A stretch of DNA of 64,000 bases from Neurospora intermedia (lineage: Eukaryota > Ascomycota > Sordariomycetes > Sordariales > Sordariaceae), in assembly GCA_037102815.1 (NCBI GenBank), contig BTPP01000005.1:744001-808000 (forward strand), given 5' to 3'. A program made the position numbers and the translations under genes. The notes under the pieces were generated by a model. That model saw only the letters and a program-made list of their open reading frames with translations, searched no databases and was not told the origin of the DNA. The first letter of the stretch is position 1. Every line of letters starts with the position of its first letter. Below, piece after piece: positions 33,379 to 46,010 of this stretch.

Positions 33379-36300
33379 ATGTGGCTCTTGACCTTTCTAG
33401 CCGTCCTGTTGGCATGTGCCCAGGTACAGGCCAAGGCAGTATTTGCTCATTTCATGGTGAGCCCGTTCCTACAACCCTCTAGTCTGCACGCATGGTACAC
33501 AAGGAAACTAACTTTGAACTAGGTGGAAAATGCCAAATCTTGGAGCGTGGACCAATGGAAGGTCGACATGAGGCTGGCTCAAGCTGCCCACATCGACGGG
33601 TTTGCTCTGAACATTCGAGCTGACGATACCACTTCCGGCGTATCTCTATCCAGGGCCTTTAACGCGGCCGACGAATTGGGGTTCAAGGTGATTCTCTCGT
33701 TCGATTACGCGGGCGGAGGCCCCTGGGGTGCCAACCTCGTAAGTTCCATGATCTTGCTCTATTCCGGCTACGACTCGTACTATATCGACAAACAAGGACG
33801 GCCTGTCGTGTCTACTTTTGAAGGGCCGGCTCAAGCTGGGACCTGGCAGTACATCATCAAGAAGACCAACGCTGCCTTTATCCCCGACTGGTCATCCCTC
33901 GGGGCTAAGGCGGCGCTCGCAGCTGCCCCTTGTGTCCCGGAAGGTCTCTTCAGCTGGGCGCCGTGGCCATGGGGTAACACGGACGGCAACACGTACGTGG
34001 ATGCTTCGTACATTGAGTTCATGGAGACGGCCGAGAAGAACTGCGCCATGGACATGCAATATAGTAAGTGGCTTGGACGTTAGCCCTATGGCGAGAGCAC
34101 GTTACTAACCTTGAGTCCGTGGTATAGTGATGCCAGCAAGCCCTTGGTTTTACACCAATCTCCCGGGCTACAAGAAGAATTGGTTGTGGAGGGGCGACGA
34201 CCTGTGGTTCGACCGCTGGGAGCAGATCCGGTTCATGAACCCCGACTACGTCGAGATCATCTCCTGGAACGACTTTGGTGAGTCCCACCACATCGGTCCC
34301 TTGTACGTCGAGGGTGACAGCTACGAGGCCTTCACTGTCGGGAAAGCGCCCTTCAACTACGCCTTGGACATGCCCCACGACGGCTGGCGCGAGCTGCTGC
34401 CCTTCACCATCGACCTCTACAAAACCGGCGTGGCCACAATCAAACAGGAGAAGCTCGTAGCCTGGTACCGCGTAACCTCCAAGAACGCGGCGTGCAACGA
34501 CGGATGGACCACGGGCAACACGGCGAGCCAACTGCAGTTGGAGTTTACACCCCAGGACGTGGTACAGGACAAGATCTTTTACTCGGCCCTCCTCGCCAGC
34601 AGCCAGCCCATCACTGTTACCGTCGGCGGCGTGAACGTCGGCGCTACGTGGACAAAGACGCCCAGCGGCGGCGCCGGCATCTACCACGGTAGCGTCGACT
34701 TTGGGAGCAATACAGGCGCTGTCGTCGTCACGGTCGGGTCCATGACGGTCAACAAGCGGCCCATTGCGGCGAACTGCGACGACACGAACGGATACACGAA
34801 CTGGAACGCCTTTGTAGCGAGCACCACGGGAGCGGCGGTGAGTGCCACGGTCAACTCGACGCAGTGGGTGTGTGTCGAGGGCACTGCGGCCGCCGGCTTC
34901 GACGAGCTCTGCGCCTTCACCTGCAAGTACGGATACTGCCCCGTTGGCGCCTGCCTCTGCACTAAGATGGGGCCCGGCAACAAGCTTCCCGGCCCTGAAA
35001 CCCCTGGGTTCGGCACCGTGGGATTCCCGGCCAAGGGCAGAACAGCCAGCTACGGCGGCCTGTGCAGCTTCGCCTGCAACTACGGCTACGGCTGCCCCAA
35101 CGCCTACTGCGACACGGTCGAGCACGAGCTTGTCGTCCCCAGCGTGTCGCCCTTCACCCCGGACGCATGTACCTCAGGCGTCGGCGAGGGCGGCCTCGGC
35201 GGCCTCTGTAGCTTCTCGTGCAACTTTGGCTTCTGCCCTATCCACTCGTGTACTTGTACCTCGACGGGGGCCCTCCACGTCCCCCCTGGCGCGAGCGACA
35301 CCATCACCGGCAAGGCGGACCCAAGCGTCGACGAGCGCACCTACGGGCCCCTCTGCGAGTTCGCCTGCAGCCGCGGCTACTGCCCCGAGGGCGCTTGCGT
35401 CCAGTCCGACGTCGACGACGGGAACCCTTACAAGAACGTCAATCCCGCCTACATTGGCCCCCAGGTCTACGAGACCCCGACGGCGGCCTGCGAGAGCCCT
35501 TGTGTGCTCGTCCTGCCCCCGAGTAAGCTCCCGGCCACCACGACGTTCCGCCTCCCGCCGTATCCCACCTCGTTCCAGGTCGGGTCGACGACCACGACGG
35601 TCACGCTCTACCCCGCCGACATCGTGACCGACCAGGTCTCTTTCTCCAACATCAACATCACTGGCGCGGTGACGGACGGAGCTGTCTTCCCCATGTGTAC
35701 AAGCTTGAAGCCCGACGCCATCCCCGTCACTCTCAGCTACGTCTCCAACGCCAAGACGACGGTTACCGTGCGCCAGGTCGAGCTGCCGCCGTGGCCCCAA
35801 ATCACTCAAGGGCCGCCTGACCAGTGGACGTCGACGTGCGGCGGCTGGGTAACGGGCACCATCACCAACACCCACAACGACACCGACGGCCCCATCGGTT
35901 GGATCCCGCCGCCCACCACCACTATAACGACTCCACGACCGACCTATACTGGCATCTTCCCGCCTGCCATTGTCGAGCCTATCGTCGACCCCATAGACGC
36001 ACAATGCCACAATAACCGCTGCGTGCCCGAAGCAGACGACGACAACGAGCACAGCAACCATGTGGTCATCAAAGTGAAATGTGACGAACTGTGGTTCTTC
36101 GTCTTCTGCATCCACACCGAGCATATCCAGGTCTTTGGTTGGAAGTTCACGTTCCCCAAAGCCGTCATTGGACCGTACGAGCTATAGCCCCCTTTCCCTT
36201 TCTTGCGCTCTTTGGACAGGTAGTCTAACCACGAGACAACATACACAGGGGTCCGCCGCCGGGACTTAGAGAACTCCCAGAGAGTTGGAAATTCATCGAC

Positions 36301-39298
36301 CTCCCCGATTTCCCTCCCTGGCCCAAGATCACGTTAGTGCTATACTCCCTATCTTGTTAACCCAGATGGTTTTGTTACTAACTGCGGGCTCGCCAACGTC
36401 GCTATCAGTATTGGACCGGACCTTAGCTACCCAGACAAGCCTACCGACTGCGATGACAACAAACGGGAGGTTCCTGTGGAGATGTACACGGTATCATACG
36501 GCCTCTCCGTATCCAACGGCGCCACAGTAACAACGACAACCAAGACTATTACCGAGACGGCCTACGAGACCGGCTGCCCCATCCCAGAATACACAACTAC
36601 GGCCGCCTGCGGACACGGAAACGGCAAATCCAAGCGACAGACGGCCCTTTCCGAAATATCCCTTCCGGTTGCGACTGCGACACCGGCCACCGCCGACCAC
36701 TCCCCGGCTCTTGTCGCCCGTGACGATTGCGACATGGACGAGAAATGGAGCGCGGCGATTTACTTCTTTGAGACAGCTAGCGAAAACGACATCTTGACTG
36801 TTGAAATCCAAATCCAGGTGGAAGGCTTCGAATACTATCATTTCAAGCACGACCATCTCGGAACCATCTTTATTTACGTCGAGGATGCTCCATTTCGCTT
36901 CTTGGCCGAGATCATCGAGATGGAGGGGGTGAGTTACTGTTACTGCCACGTTCGTCTTCCTTTCGCGGGTGCTAACCTTGTCGTCTCCTTTGTTTGCAGG
37001 TCGACCCATGGTCTATAGAAAAGTGGAAGAAGGGTGGTATAGAACTACAAACTAGAAGCTGGGGAGCTGGATCGGGGCCGGTTTTCAATGCGACCAATCT
37101 GCGCAAGAGAGCCTTTGATAACCCGTCCTATGACCCTATGGTCAGCTGGCACCGCTCAATGGTCTCGAGTTACCCGGGTCAGGAATGGAACCTCGACGGC
37201 GAAGCTTTTCACGAAGGCAATTACATGGTATATTACCATGATGGCATCCTGGGTAGCGGGCAGTACATTTACAACTTTGATGACGGCGTCAATCCGGTAT
37301 GTGCTACAGGACTATGTTTGTGGAATACCAGCTGACACTACCACCCCTTAGGATGATGATATCAACCTCGACAACATTGAGGAATTTCATTACGAACACA
37401 GTATTGACAACGGGCTTAACATGCATAATCACATACACGGCACAGGTGTTGCTTATTATGCTGTCGGCCGGACTCTTGGGATTGCTCCTGGGGCAACCTT
37501 TCTTGTTATGGAAGATCCGGTAACTATGGACACGAATAAGACGGGCCACCTTGAGATCAACCTGATCCGCTTGCTGGGCATGATAAAGGACATTGAGAGC
37601 AAAGAAAGGCAAGGGAAGTGCGTCATAAACATATCAATGGTTTGGGTTGTTCCGGAGGGTGCGACCGACAGGTGGCTGTCTCTATTCAGTAAGCTCTCCC
37701 TTTCTGTCTCTCTTTCTCTCTCAAGAGTTGCTCTAACGTAAGCATGCAGGAATGATGCTTCGCTACACGGAAACCAACCTCCAGTGCGTTGTGGTCATCG
37801 CTTCCGGAAACGTGGAGGACATTCAGAGTTACGCAAACGCAGCAGTCCCGGCACGGTGGTCTCTCGACGGCAGTCTCCCCGACACGTTAGTGGTCGGATT
37901 TGCCTCCAATCATGGCTATCGTGCCCTGGGCAGCCTCCCGTGGAAGATCGATGGACGGCTTGACGACTCATCAATGGTCTTCGCCCCCGGTTTGATGTTG
38001 TGGAACAACACAGGAATTTTTCCTGGTGGAAGTTCTTTTGGTGAGTCTCTAGCCTTCATGCATTCTGTTATTTCCTTCGAGCTTCAAGACTGACAGTTGT
38101 CCGGTATGCAGCTGCCCCTATGGTAGCAGCCCTGGTCGCATATCTCCGCGCGCTTCCCTCGCCTTTCGCCGAGGATTTGAAAAAGACGGTGTTCGCAGTC
38201 AAGATGGTAAAATATTTGACTCGCAAAGTTAATGTGATTGATCAGCTCGATGATTATTTCCCGAACCTTGAAGAGATGGGAAATCATCGCAGAATCATCT
38301 GGAACGGCAACGTCGGGGTCGAGAACTGCCTCGTTGGCTACCCTTCGGAATTCAAATCTGACGAGGCTAAGGCCGTTTGTAAGGTGGTAAACGAGGGCTT
38401 ACCCGAGCCAGGTAACACGGACAATTGGACCCCTGATACCAGACACATCGACAACAACTTTCCACTCAGATCAGGCTCTAGCAACGGCGGCGCTGTAACC
38501 TGGTAAGTGACACTTCCTATGCCTGCCACCGTATTCATCACTAATAGCAAACAATAGGCACTCGGGCTCGGTATCACCAACCTGCACCGCCAACTGTGGC
38601 ACACTGTGCACTGGCTATTATTGCGTACCCCAACCTACTGGTAGCCCGCCAGACTTCTCTGACCCCGTCAACGAGGTCGTGACCAAAACGACCTCTACGA
38701 CGGCCCAGGCCACAACAACCAAGGCCACAACAACAATGGTCACCACAACCAAGGCTACGCCGACAGCCACCGTGCAGCCCCTTACGCGAGGTCCTATTCA
38801 CTGTCACAACGAAGCCGACTACGGGAAACACGAAGACGTCAATCCCAAAACGCAGGACCATTATTCGCAGGTGTTTATGGACGCTAAGTGGGACACGGTC
38901 GGACCGAGCGATGAGCCACGTGTGTTCCGTTATATCCAAGACGCGGGCTTTGAGTACATCTATCGCGCCGAATGGGTTGAGGGGTGCGTTACGACGGTCT
39001 CGAAGCAGGACTTCCATTACCCACTGGGCCAGTCGAGTTCCGACGTCACAGCTTATACGCTCGTGAGACAGAATTATCTCTCTTGTGAGTTATCTCTTTC
39101 CTCTTTGGTTCTATCATCTTCTACTATGGGCTTTCAAAGATGGGGGAAGACAGAAAAAAAGAAAAAAAAAACAAAGAGAAAAAAGAAATGAACTAACGCT
39201 TCATGTCTACAGGCAATAACGGCGGTGCCGGTGGCTGGACACAGGCTGGCTGTGTGAAGTATACCTTTGAACCTAGTGTTTTCTCCACTGTACCTTGA
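33379..39298 (+). CDS. Secreted GH71 alpha-1,3-glucanase fused to cysteine modules and an S8 subtilisin
   Basis: Predicted two-enzyme protein: endo-acting hydrolysis of wall alpha-1,3-glucan plus serine proteolysis. Eleven exons: 33379-33456, 33523-34063, 34128-36174, 36249-36332, 36409-36928, 37000-37296, 37352-37688, 37750-38040, 38112-38502, 38558-39084, 39213-39298. All joins keep frame, giving 1732 residues. Signal peptide 1-18. GH71 about 19-400 (MMPASPWFYTNLPGYKKNWL; EIISWNDFGESHHIGP). Four modules of the form LCxFxCxxGYCP at about 466-635. Thr/Pro linker to about 960. Possible Kex2 sites SKR (991-993) and RKR (1125-1127). Subtilisin: Asp 1184/1185 in FDDGVN, His1218 in HGTGVA, oxyanion Asn1322 in VIASGN, Ser1397 in GGSSFAAP. 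The C-terminus (HCHNEADYGKHEDV; CNNGGAGG) resembles that of killer-toxin-like chitinases. Without the intron at 36175 the first part would end at 36187 as a stand-alone GH71. Confidence 0.85.
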
Positions 39299-42200
39299 TA
39301 TCACAGTGTCAGTCCCGACTTGTGTAAGAGAGCCGCTAGATATATACCTATAGCGGGAGAATATAGCTATGTAGCTGGCATCTAAGCTAGAGGTAGATAG
39401 AGGTTCCTGTACAAGATAAAACGTCTAGCCTAAATACCGACTTTCGTCAAGTTTAGACGGTTGAAAGAAGCATTGAATGGTTGAGAGCTTTTCTCCCCCT
39501 AAAAGAGTGCGCTCGCAGTTTTCTTCAATGTTGGTCCCCGGATCAACTCTTGACTTTCTGTCCTCATTTTCCTGCAACTTTACTTTTTCCTCTGGGTCGT
39601 TCATTCCTCATTTCCCATCCGTCCGTCTTTCTATGCTTCCCGCACAGCGACCACGCCTAAGAGATAACCCCAGTATTCCATCTTCCTCAGTGCGTGGAGA
39701 GCGGTCTATTGGAATCATATGTATCATTTGACTTCGATAAAGCTGAGAGGAAGAAGTGGGTAGTTTCGACATAGGAGAAGAGGAGTTGATCGTTGGTGAT
39801 AAGGGAGCGACGACGCGTGAGTGTCATGTCTGGTAGAGGTAGTCAGTTTGAGCGAGAATTATCGATGGATACTTACCTAGAGATGCTCGTGATCTGATCT
39901 CTGCCTGGCCGATGACGCGTGATGGATTTCTTCGTTGGGTTCCGAAAGGAAATCGACGTAGGTCGATAATGCGGCCTCTATGTGGTCTCCTCGTATCGAA
40001 GGGGACAGGATAAGTCACTATATGCAGTTTTTCTGTGTTAATCTCCTCCTTCCACTACCTACTTTTTGCACCTGCACTGTCCACATCATCTCCATAGTAG
40101 GTAGAGGTAGGTACCAATCGGTGTCGCATCACTGTGAGGACGCGCCGAAATAGGATCTAGGTCTTCTTGTAGTGTCAATCCATCCACAGGTAAACAAACT
40201 AAGCGTAAAGGTAGGCTCTCCATTCGTCTCGTGGTGGTTGTGCTAGTGTTCAGTTCGGGATTAATATGGGCTGGGCGTCTGTTATCGACTTGTTGATATC
40301 TTGACTAAAGCTCTTTGTTGAGTGGATTCATTTCAGATGCTGATGCTTGGAAGCTCTGCTTGGGCGTCATTACCGGCAGCAGCTACTATTGTGAACATTG
40401 ATAGAATTCAGCCGCAAGCTGGAGCTGGGCAGCTTTGTCATGCTTGCAGGATAGTTTTGTAGTCGTCGCCCTATACATAGCTAAGAGTTACATACTGGAT
40501 ATTCCCAAGACAATGCTTCGTGAACTCAACAACTACTCTGGTACTCGTATCGAACGGTAGAAGCCGTTCTGTTCTGGCTCCCATACAGAGGGCAAGTGTC
40601 CTTCGTGGTCCGCCGAATAAGTAGGTACGTAGCCAGCGCCGCAGCAGGTCAGGGGCAATGATGGCTGGCCTCTCGCGCGCCCACCAAAGAGGCTGCGTGG
40701 TCTGTGGATGCTGACGTCGCTGAAGTTTTCATCTTCTGTCAGATCCAGAGTCTGAAGGCAGTCGAAAAAACGTAAGACTCGGCTGCCGCGTATAAAGGCA
40801 GTCACTGGTACGTTCTACGTTAAGGTGCGACGGGGAGAGACAAATTAGACCTCACCGCTTTTGCTTCACGCGCTCTTTATATCGTGTCGTTATTGCGAGC
40901 GCAGCTAGACACCTCGATCGCAGGTTACATCAACCAACCCCCCTCGAAATCGTTGGTGGTCGTATACACTACAGTCCAGAAATTCTAGACAAGGTTAAAG
41001 TGGCTTGACACAAGGAACAACTGACTGCAGAGCGGTCTATGTGAGACCAAAAGCTCGCTGAAGCCCAGCCTCGATTACATACCGATTGACGTCTCTTTGG
41101 GATCCATATGGAAAGGAGTACCACACTCCTCTAGAAGATCTTTTCCTTGGGTCAAACAAAGCCTGTAAGCCTTCAATTCAAGGGTAAAGAGGCGCATCGG
41201 TTTAAAGTCGATGGCTGCGCAATATGTAGTGTAGTCGCAGAGCTCGCCCGCGCGCGTCCGGAAACATTATCGGATCTTCGACGCCGTAGCAGGGGAGTAG
41301 TACAATTCTGGGGCTTTCGCTTGTTAGCCCGGGATTTTTTTTTGGCGGTGTACGCAGCAGCATCGTTTGTGGCGATGTCCATCCATCTCGAATGATACTG
41401 AACAGACCCGTTCTCCAGATCGATTTCCATAAAAAATGACCGGGAACAGAACATCATGCCATGATGCCGTTTGTGCCGTTAATGATATCTGTCCTAAGTG
41501 GAAGTCAGACGCGAGGTCTTGTGCGACTTGAACACTCCAGTGCCGTTGTTGTCTCATTCCAACACTCTTTCCGAACTTAAGAAGTTGAGACTTGTTCTTC
41601 CATGCCGTCCAATCCGGTTCGATGGAATCTTTGCCGCGCAACACCCGCGTTGTTCATAGTGTAGTGTACACTACGAACCCAGACTGCCGGATATTGCTTC
41701 TTTTTCATCCTCGGTTGTTTGGGAAATGGATCCCTTCCTTGCAGCCCTGGAAGTATTTTGGAACGCTACTGGTACGAACTTACTTGGAGGGAGGAAGGTC
41801 TTCGGGCAATTACGTGCATCCTTTCGAAAAGAGTCCCCACTTTAGGTCGTCACAACCGTGGCTGTGATTGGTTGATGGTGGCCCATGGACTCCTTCCCCT
41901 TTTGCCGGTCACCGAACTGTTCCCCCCCCCCCCCCCCCAGAACGGTCCCCCAAATAGCGCCGGGATACCGGAGCATGGCATGGGTGAAAGGGAGAGATGC
42001 CCCATAAAAAACCACCCACCCCCGCTATAATGGATCTGATGCTAAAACACGCAACCCCGCCATTTATATCTCGATCTTCAATTCCTTCCCAAGCACATGC
42101 TATTCTTGCTGCCATTGACTTGTAGTCTCGGGTGTCAGGATCACAAGTGCCGGATCGCCGACCACCACTGAGGGATATTTGGACTGCCTAGATACATCGA

Positions 42201-42941
42201 TGTGTTCTGGTAAAGGGTCAGACACGGACAGACACACCAACCCGCCTCCAGCGCGCCGTCTGTTTGACTGACCATCTTCGGTGGAGTCTCGGCCGAATCA
42301 ATCCATCAGTACAAACGGCACTGGTTAGGAGAGAACAAGACAAGGAACAAGAGACTAGAACAAAGAAACAGCATGTTGTCTACAGTATCGAGGTGTCCAT
42401 CCAACACATGCTATGCTAGATGCTGAGTACCAGATATGTAGCCAAGTGGGATATTGCCCGGGGGCCACACGGAAAGACTCCATCCAACCTACCACATGTA
42501 CTCCATCAGATTCCCCATCAGTTTCCCCGTTCTTATTCTTTCACAAGGAAGGCCAAACAAGTCCCCGGACCCGGCATGTATGTATGGATTAGATGGGCCC
42601 TCCCATCATCATATGCTCCATCCGGGTCTTGATGATGATGTAGAGAGGTATCCATCCCCCGCCCGAGTTGGCAGCCCTTGTTGCTTGTGGACACTCAAAC
42701 CACCCAGAGCCAAGAGAGGCTGTGGGAAAGCTTTTTGAGATGTTGGACGATACTCGAGTCGCGTGCATGCATGGGTTAAGTTGTCGGGTTTGGAGAATCA
42801 AGAAATCCCTATAAGACAGGGTGTCTTCCCGGTAACCCGGTATTCTTATTGTTGTTTCTTTTTCTTCTCTTTTCCCCCTTTCTTTCCTACCTACCATCCA
42901 TCCATCTTCGACATCTTCGACATCAACACCACCGAAGTGCC

Positions 42942-42989
<48 letters not shown>

Positions 42990-43083
42990 AACCACATCTG
43001 TCCAAAGCGGAGGGCATATTAACAACACCGTCCAATCATTATTATACTACTACCTACACTACACACTCCTAAATACAAACACA
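39299..43083. other. Long intergenic region
   Basis: The 3' flank of the GH71-S8 gene, then mixed sequence with no supported gene. A C-run of about 15 lies at 41924-41938. The last 150 bp are the leader of the SET-like gene, with CCA/ACA repeats. A small GATA palindrome occurs near 39860. I could not identify mobile-element termini. Confidence 0.5.
42941..42991 (+). repeat. CCA/ACA repeat in the leader of the SET-like gene
   Basis: About five CCA units followed by about ten ACA units, roughly 100 bp upstream of the ATG. A CAA-rich unstructured leader of this kind is common ahead of fungal start codons. Confidence 0.8.
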
Positions 43084-44277
43084 ATGGCTCCCATCAAGCC
43101 CCACTGGGTCCAGCCCTCCCACCCGGACCGTCTTCACCTCATCGTCAACGAGGCCGAGTTCACGTCCAAGAGCATCTCCAAGATTGCTTTGCCGCCCTTT
43201 GCGCTGTTCGCCAAGCTCGAGTTCCCCCCCTGTACGCCGGCCGACAAGCCGACGTATGCTACCGTCCAGTGTGGCCGTGACAAGCACCTGGATCTCAACA
43301 GCGACTTGCTGTATATCAACCACTCTTGCGAGCCGTCTCTTGTATGTAATATTACTGTCCCTCTGCTTCCCCTCTCCATAAACCCTGTTCTGCTATAAGA
43401 GGTAGTAAACCTAAGGTATATGTTAACGAAAATATGCGGGTGCAAAATAGATCTTTGACACGGGTAACATGAACGTCATCGCCGGCCCGAAAGGGATTCA
43501 AATCGGCGAAGAATTGACTGTATTTCCCCCCCCCCCCTCCCTTTTCCCTTCCTTCCTTCCTTTCTTTTCCCCCGGCAACAGGCAAACTAACACCATCCCT
43601 ACCCCCAACAAAAGTTCTTCTACCCCTCAACCGAATGGACCATGGCCCAGCCCTTCGACTGTCTCTGCGCCAAACCCACCTGCCGCGGCCGCATCTCGGG
43701 CGCCCGCGACATGACCGACGCCCAACTTTCGGGTGCCTGGCTAAACGGCCACATCCGCGACCTTCTCGAAGAACAGCGCGGTTGTCCCACCTCTTCTTCT
43801 TTTTCTTCTTCTTCTCCTTCTATCCCTACCACCACCACCGTCACCACTTCCTCTTCCATCCCTTCCGCCACTAACGCCAATGCTTCATCATCCCTCAACG
43901 ACAGCAACAGCAGCAACTCCTCCGCCACTTACACCATCCCGGAAAAGAACTCCTCCGAAAAGAACTCCGGCTACAACAAGACCGGAGAGTTGGATCAAAT
44001 CGCCCAGAGCCTTCGAGATGCCTTGACGCATGCCGAAAAGGTGGTGGAAGCCGCGAGGAACGCGCTGATGAGCTATGTGGGGGCTGTCAATGATGCTGCT
44101 ACTGCTGCTGCTGCTAACAATAACAACAATGGGGCGGCGAAGAAGAAGAAAAAGGAGGAGCAGGAGGAGGAGGAGGGGAAGGAAGAAGAAAGTCCCGAGG
44201 GGGCGCGGAGACGGGGACCGACGAGTAGGGAGCTTAGTGGCGAGATGGGGGGTGATACGGTGGAGGTTTTGGCTTAG
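43084..44277 (+). CDS. SET-domain-like protein (short, post-SET cysteines)
   Basis: Exons 43084-43341, 43451-43519 and 43615-44277 give 329 residues. Introns start GTATGT and GTATTT, and the second contains a C-run. The SET signature NHSCEPSL lies at 79-86. GEELTFFYPSTEW at 105-117 corresponds to the C-terminal SET motif. A post-SET-like CLCAKPTC at 125-132 is followed by RGRISGARDMTDAQL, as in a fungal family of compact SET proteins. SET enzymes transfer methyl from S-adenosylmethionine to lysine, but the N-terminal SAM-binding GxG motif is not obvious, so activity is uncertain. Residues about 170-225 are Ser/Thr/Asn-rich. A helical region (LRDALTHAEKVVEAARNAL) is followed by a Lys/Glu-rich tail. 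Cellular location unknown. Confidence 0.82.
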
Positions 44278-44806
44278 GGGAGAGGGGGGGGGAGGGGGGG
44301 AGGCATGTTGCTGAATATATCCCTAATGGGGAAGGGGGGATATGAAGCACATGCCTACCTACCTACCTGTGTTGGTGGAGGAGGGCTGCTGTCTCTTTTT
44401 TCTTTCTTGGATATGGGAGGAAAACAAAGAAAAGAGAGATGAGTGGCCTGAGGAATCTGCCGTCCTGTCGTTACTGGTTGTTTTTGAATTTATATGAAAC
44501 CTTGGAAACAGACAAAAATCAGTATTGGTTATAATTGCCAAATAAGCATTGTACACAATGAAAGAGTGGAAAAGGGGGTGAAGAAAAGGGGTGAGAAGAT
44601 ATCATGGATATAAAAATACATGTTGTTATACAGTAACAATGCTTGCCTTTTGTCTTTGGCAGCGTGGGGGACTACTTCTCGCTCTGAGAAGGTCGTTCGT
44701 TATCGTCCTCATCCTCATCATGCATCCCAAAACACACCAACCCCAGTTTTCCCATTCCCAACTAATGCCATCATTGTCCCTCATAAACCCAGTTGCCAGC
44801 ATCACC
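44278..44806. other. Convergent 3' intergenic gap
   Basis: About 530 bp between the 3' ends of two convergent genes. Has a GGGGAGGG purine run at 44278-44300 and CCTACC repeats near 44353. Nothing else seen. Confidence 0.6.
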
Positions 44807-46010
44807 TCACCTCACCTCACCACCTGCTTCATCAGCCTGCCTTGCCGTCGTAAAAGCCGGACATGTTCCTCCCTCGCCTTCCCTTGCCCCCTTCATCCCA
44901 CCCAACAACCAATCCGTCAACCCAACCACCGTCGCACCCACCCCCTTTTCAACCTCCCCATCCTGCTGCGCATGCTCAATCGTATGACTCAGTATCCTCC
45001 CCTCCCCATCAAACTCAAAGATGAACAGCCCCGTAAACTCTGACTTCTTGCTGTTATCCCTCCCCGCCGACGGTTCCGCATCGCCCACCGGCGCTTTGTA
45101 CTCCGTCGTCGTCGTTCCCTTCTTGTCCGCCGCTGTTTCCCTGACCCCCTTCGTGTCACTTCCTGCTGCCTCGCTGCCACCGCCATTGATAAAACTCAAG
45201 CCCCAATTCTTGGCGTTGCCGATGGTCCGCCAGCGCACAATCAGTTGCTCGGGATAGGCGCCGATGCACCGGTTTTGCGACGGGGGCTTGTAGAGGGGGC
45301 GGTCGACCATGCGTTCGGATAAGATCTCGAGGCGGACGTTGCCGATGATCGGGAGGCGGTTCCAGGCCAAGGGGGCGGTCCATAGGGCGGCAATGTAGGC
45401 GACGCGGCCCCTGACGGTCGGGAGGTGCGGGTGGGTAGAGGGGAAGAGGTGGAGGGAGATTTGGGGGGAGAGGATGGAGGTGGGTAAGGGGGATTGGAGG
45501 ATGGTTGGGAGGTGGGCTTGGAGGATTCGAAGGGCTGTTTGACGACGGAGAGAATGGTGTTAGTTTGTTAGTTCGTTGTTGTTGAAGATAATGGAGGGAT
45601 GAAGGAAGGGGGGTCGCACTTTTGCCTAGCTTGACTTTGCGCTCGTCTGGGGGCTTGTTCAGCCCGCCGGGGCCATCTGGAGGTCGGATCTCATCGCTGC
45701 TGGATTCTGATTTTGCGGGGGTTTGAATGTTGTTGTTGGGGTTGAACCAGGTTTCGGGGAGGTTGCGCGGTTTCGTTTCTGGGAGGGTGGATGTTGAGCG
45801 CTTGTTGATAGTGGTGTTTGCGACGGATGCGGGCGACGATGATGATGCGCCACTAACTTTTGTTGTTGATGATTGGGGTGGCGGCGGCTGTGATGAGGTC
45901 GGTTGCGAGTGTGTTGGAGGCTGGTTTGAGAGAAAGTAGGATCGGCATTGGAATGGTTGTTGTTTGCCCACCACGCCACCAGCTATTCGTATCCTCGTGG
46001 GCGCCGACAT
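44807..46010 (-). CDS. Conserved fungal protein, probably mitochondrial, function unknown
   Basis: Exons 46010-45620 and 45534-44807 (intron GTGCGA...AAACAG) give 372 residues. The first 40 residues are rich in Arg/Ser/Gln with few acids (RIRIAGGVVGKQQPFQCRSY), like a mitochondrial presequence. A disordered Ser/Pro linker follows to about 110. The conserved block starts RPPDERKVKLGKTLRILQ, goes on through PQISLHLFPSTHPHLPTV and GRVAYIAALWTAPLAWNRLP, and after an insertion ends with GLFIFEFDGEGRILSHTIEH and VGLTDWLLGGMKG. The mix of a helix, a wrapped sheet and the FEFDGEGRI..H strand recalls NTF2-like folds, but that is inference. I know the pattern from filamentous ascomycetes without a function. 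The Gly/Thr/Lys-rich insertion at about 230-285 looks low-complexity. Confidence 0.78.

Noticed and set aside
34019-36124. Long minus-strand open frames (368 and 316 codons) opposite the GH71-S8 gene
   Set aside because: Antisense to a GC-rich coding exon. Composition is Val/Gly/Arg/Asp-rich with no motifs, and the plus strand is clearly coding.
36175-36248. End of the GH71 gene at the TAG at 36185-36187
   Set aside because: Possible, but a GTACGA donor ten bases earlier and a CACAG acceptor restore frame into a protein-like exon that continues to the subtilisin, so one gene is preferred.
43442-43630. C-run and pyrimidine tract as an exon in the SET-like gene
   Set aside because: Lies between a GTATTT donor and an AAAAG acceptor, and removing it restores the GEELTFFYP motif, so it is an intron.
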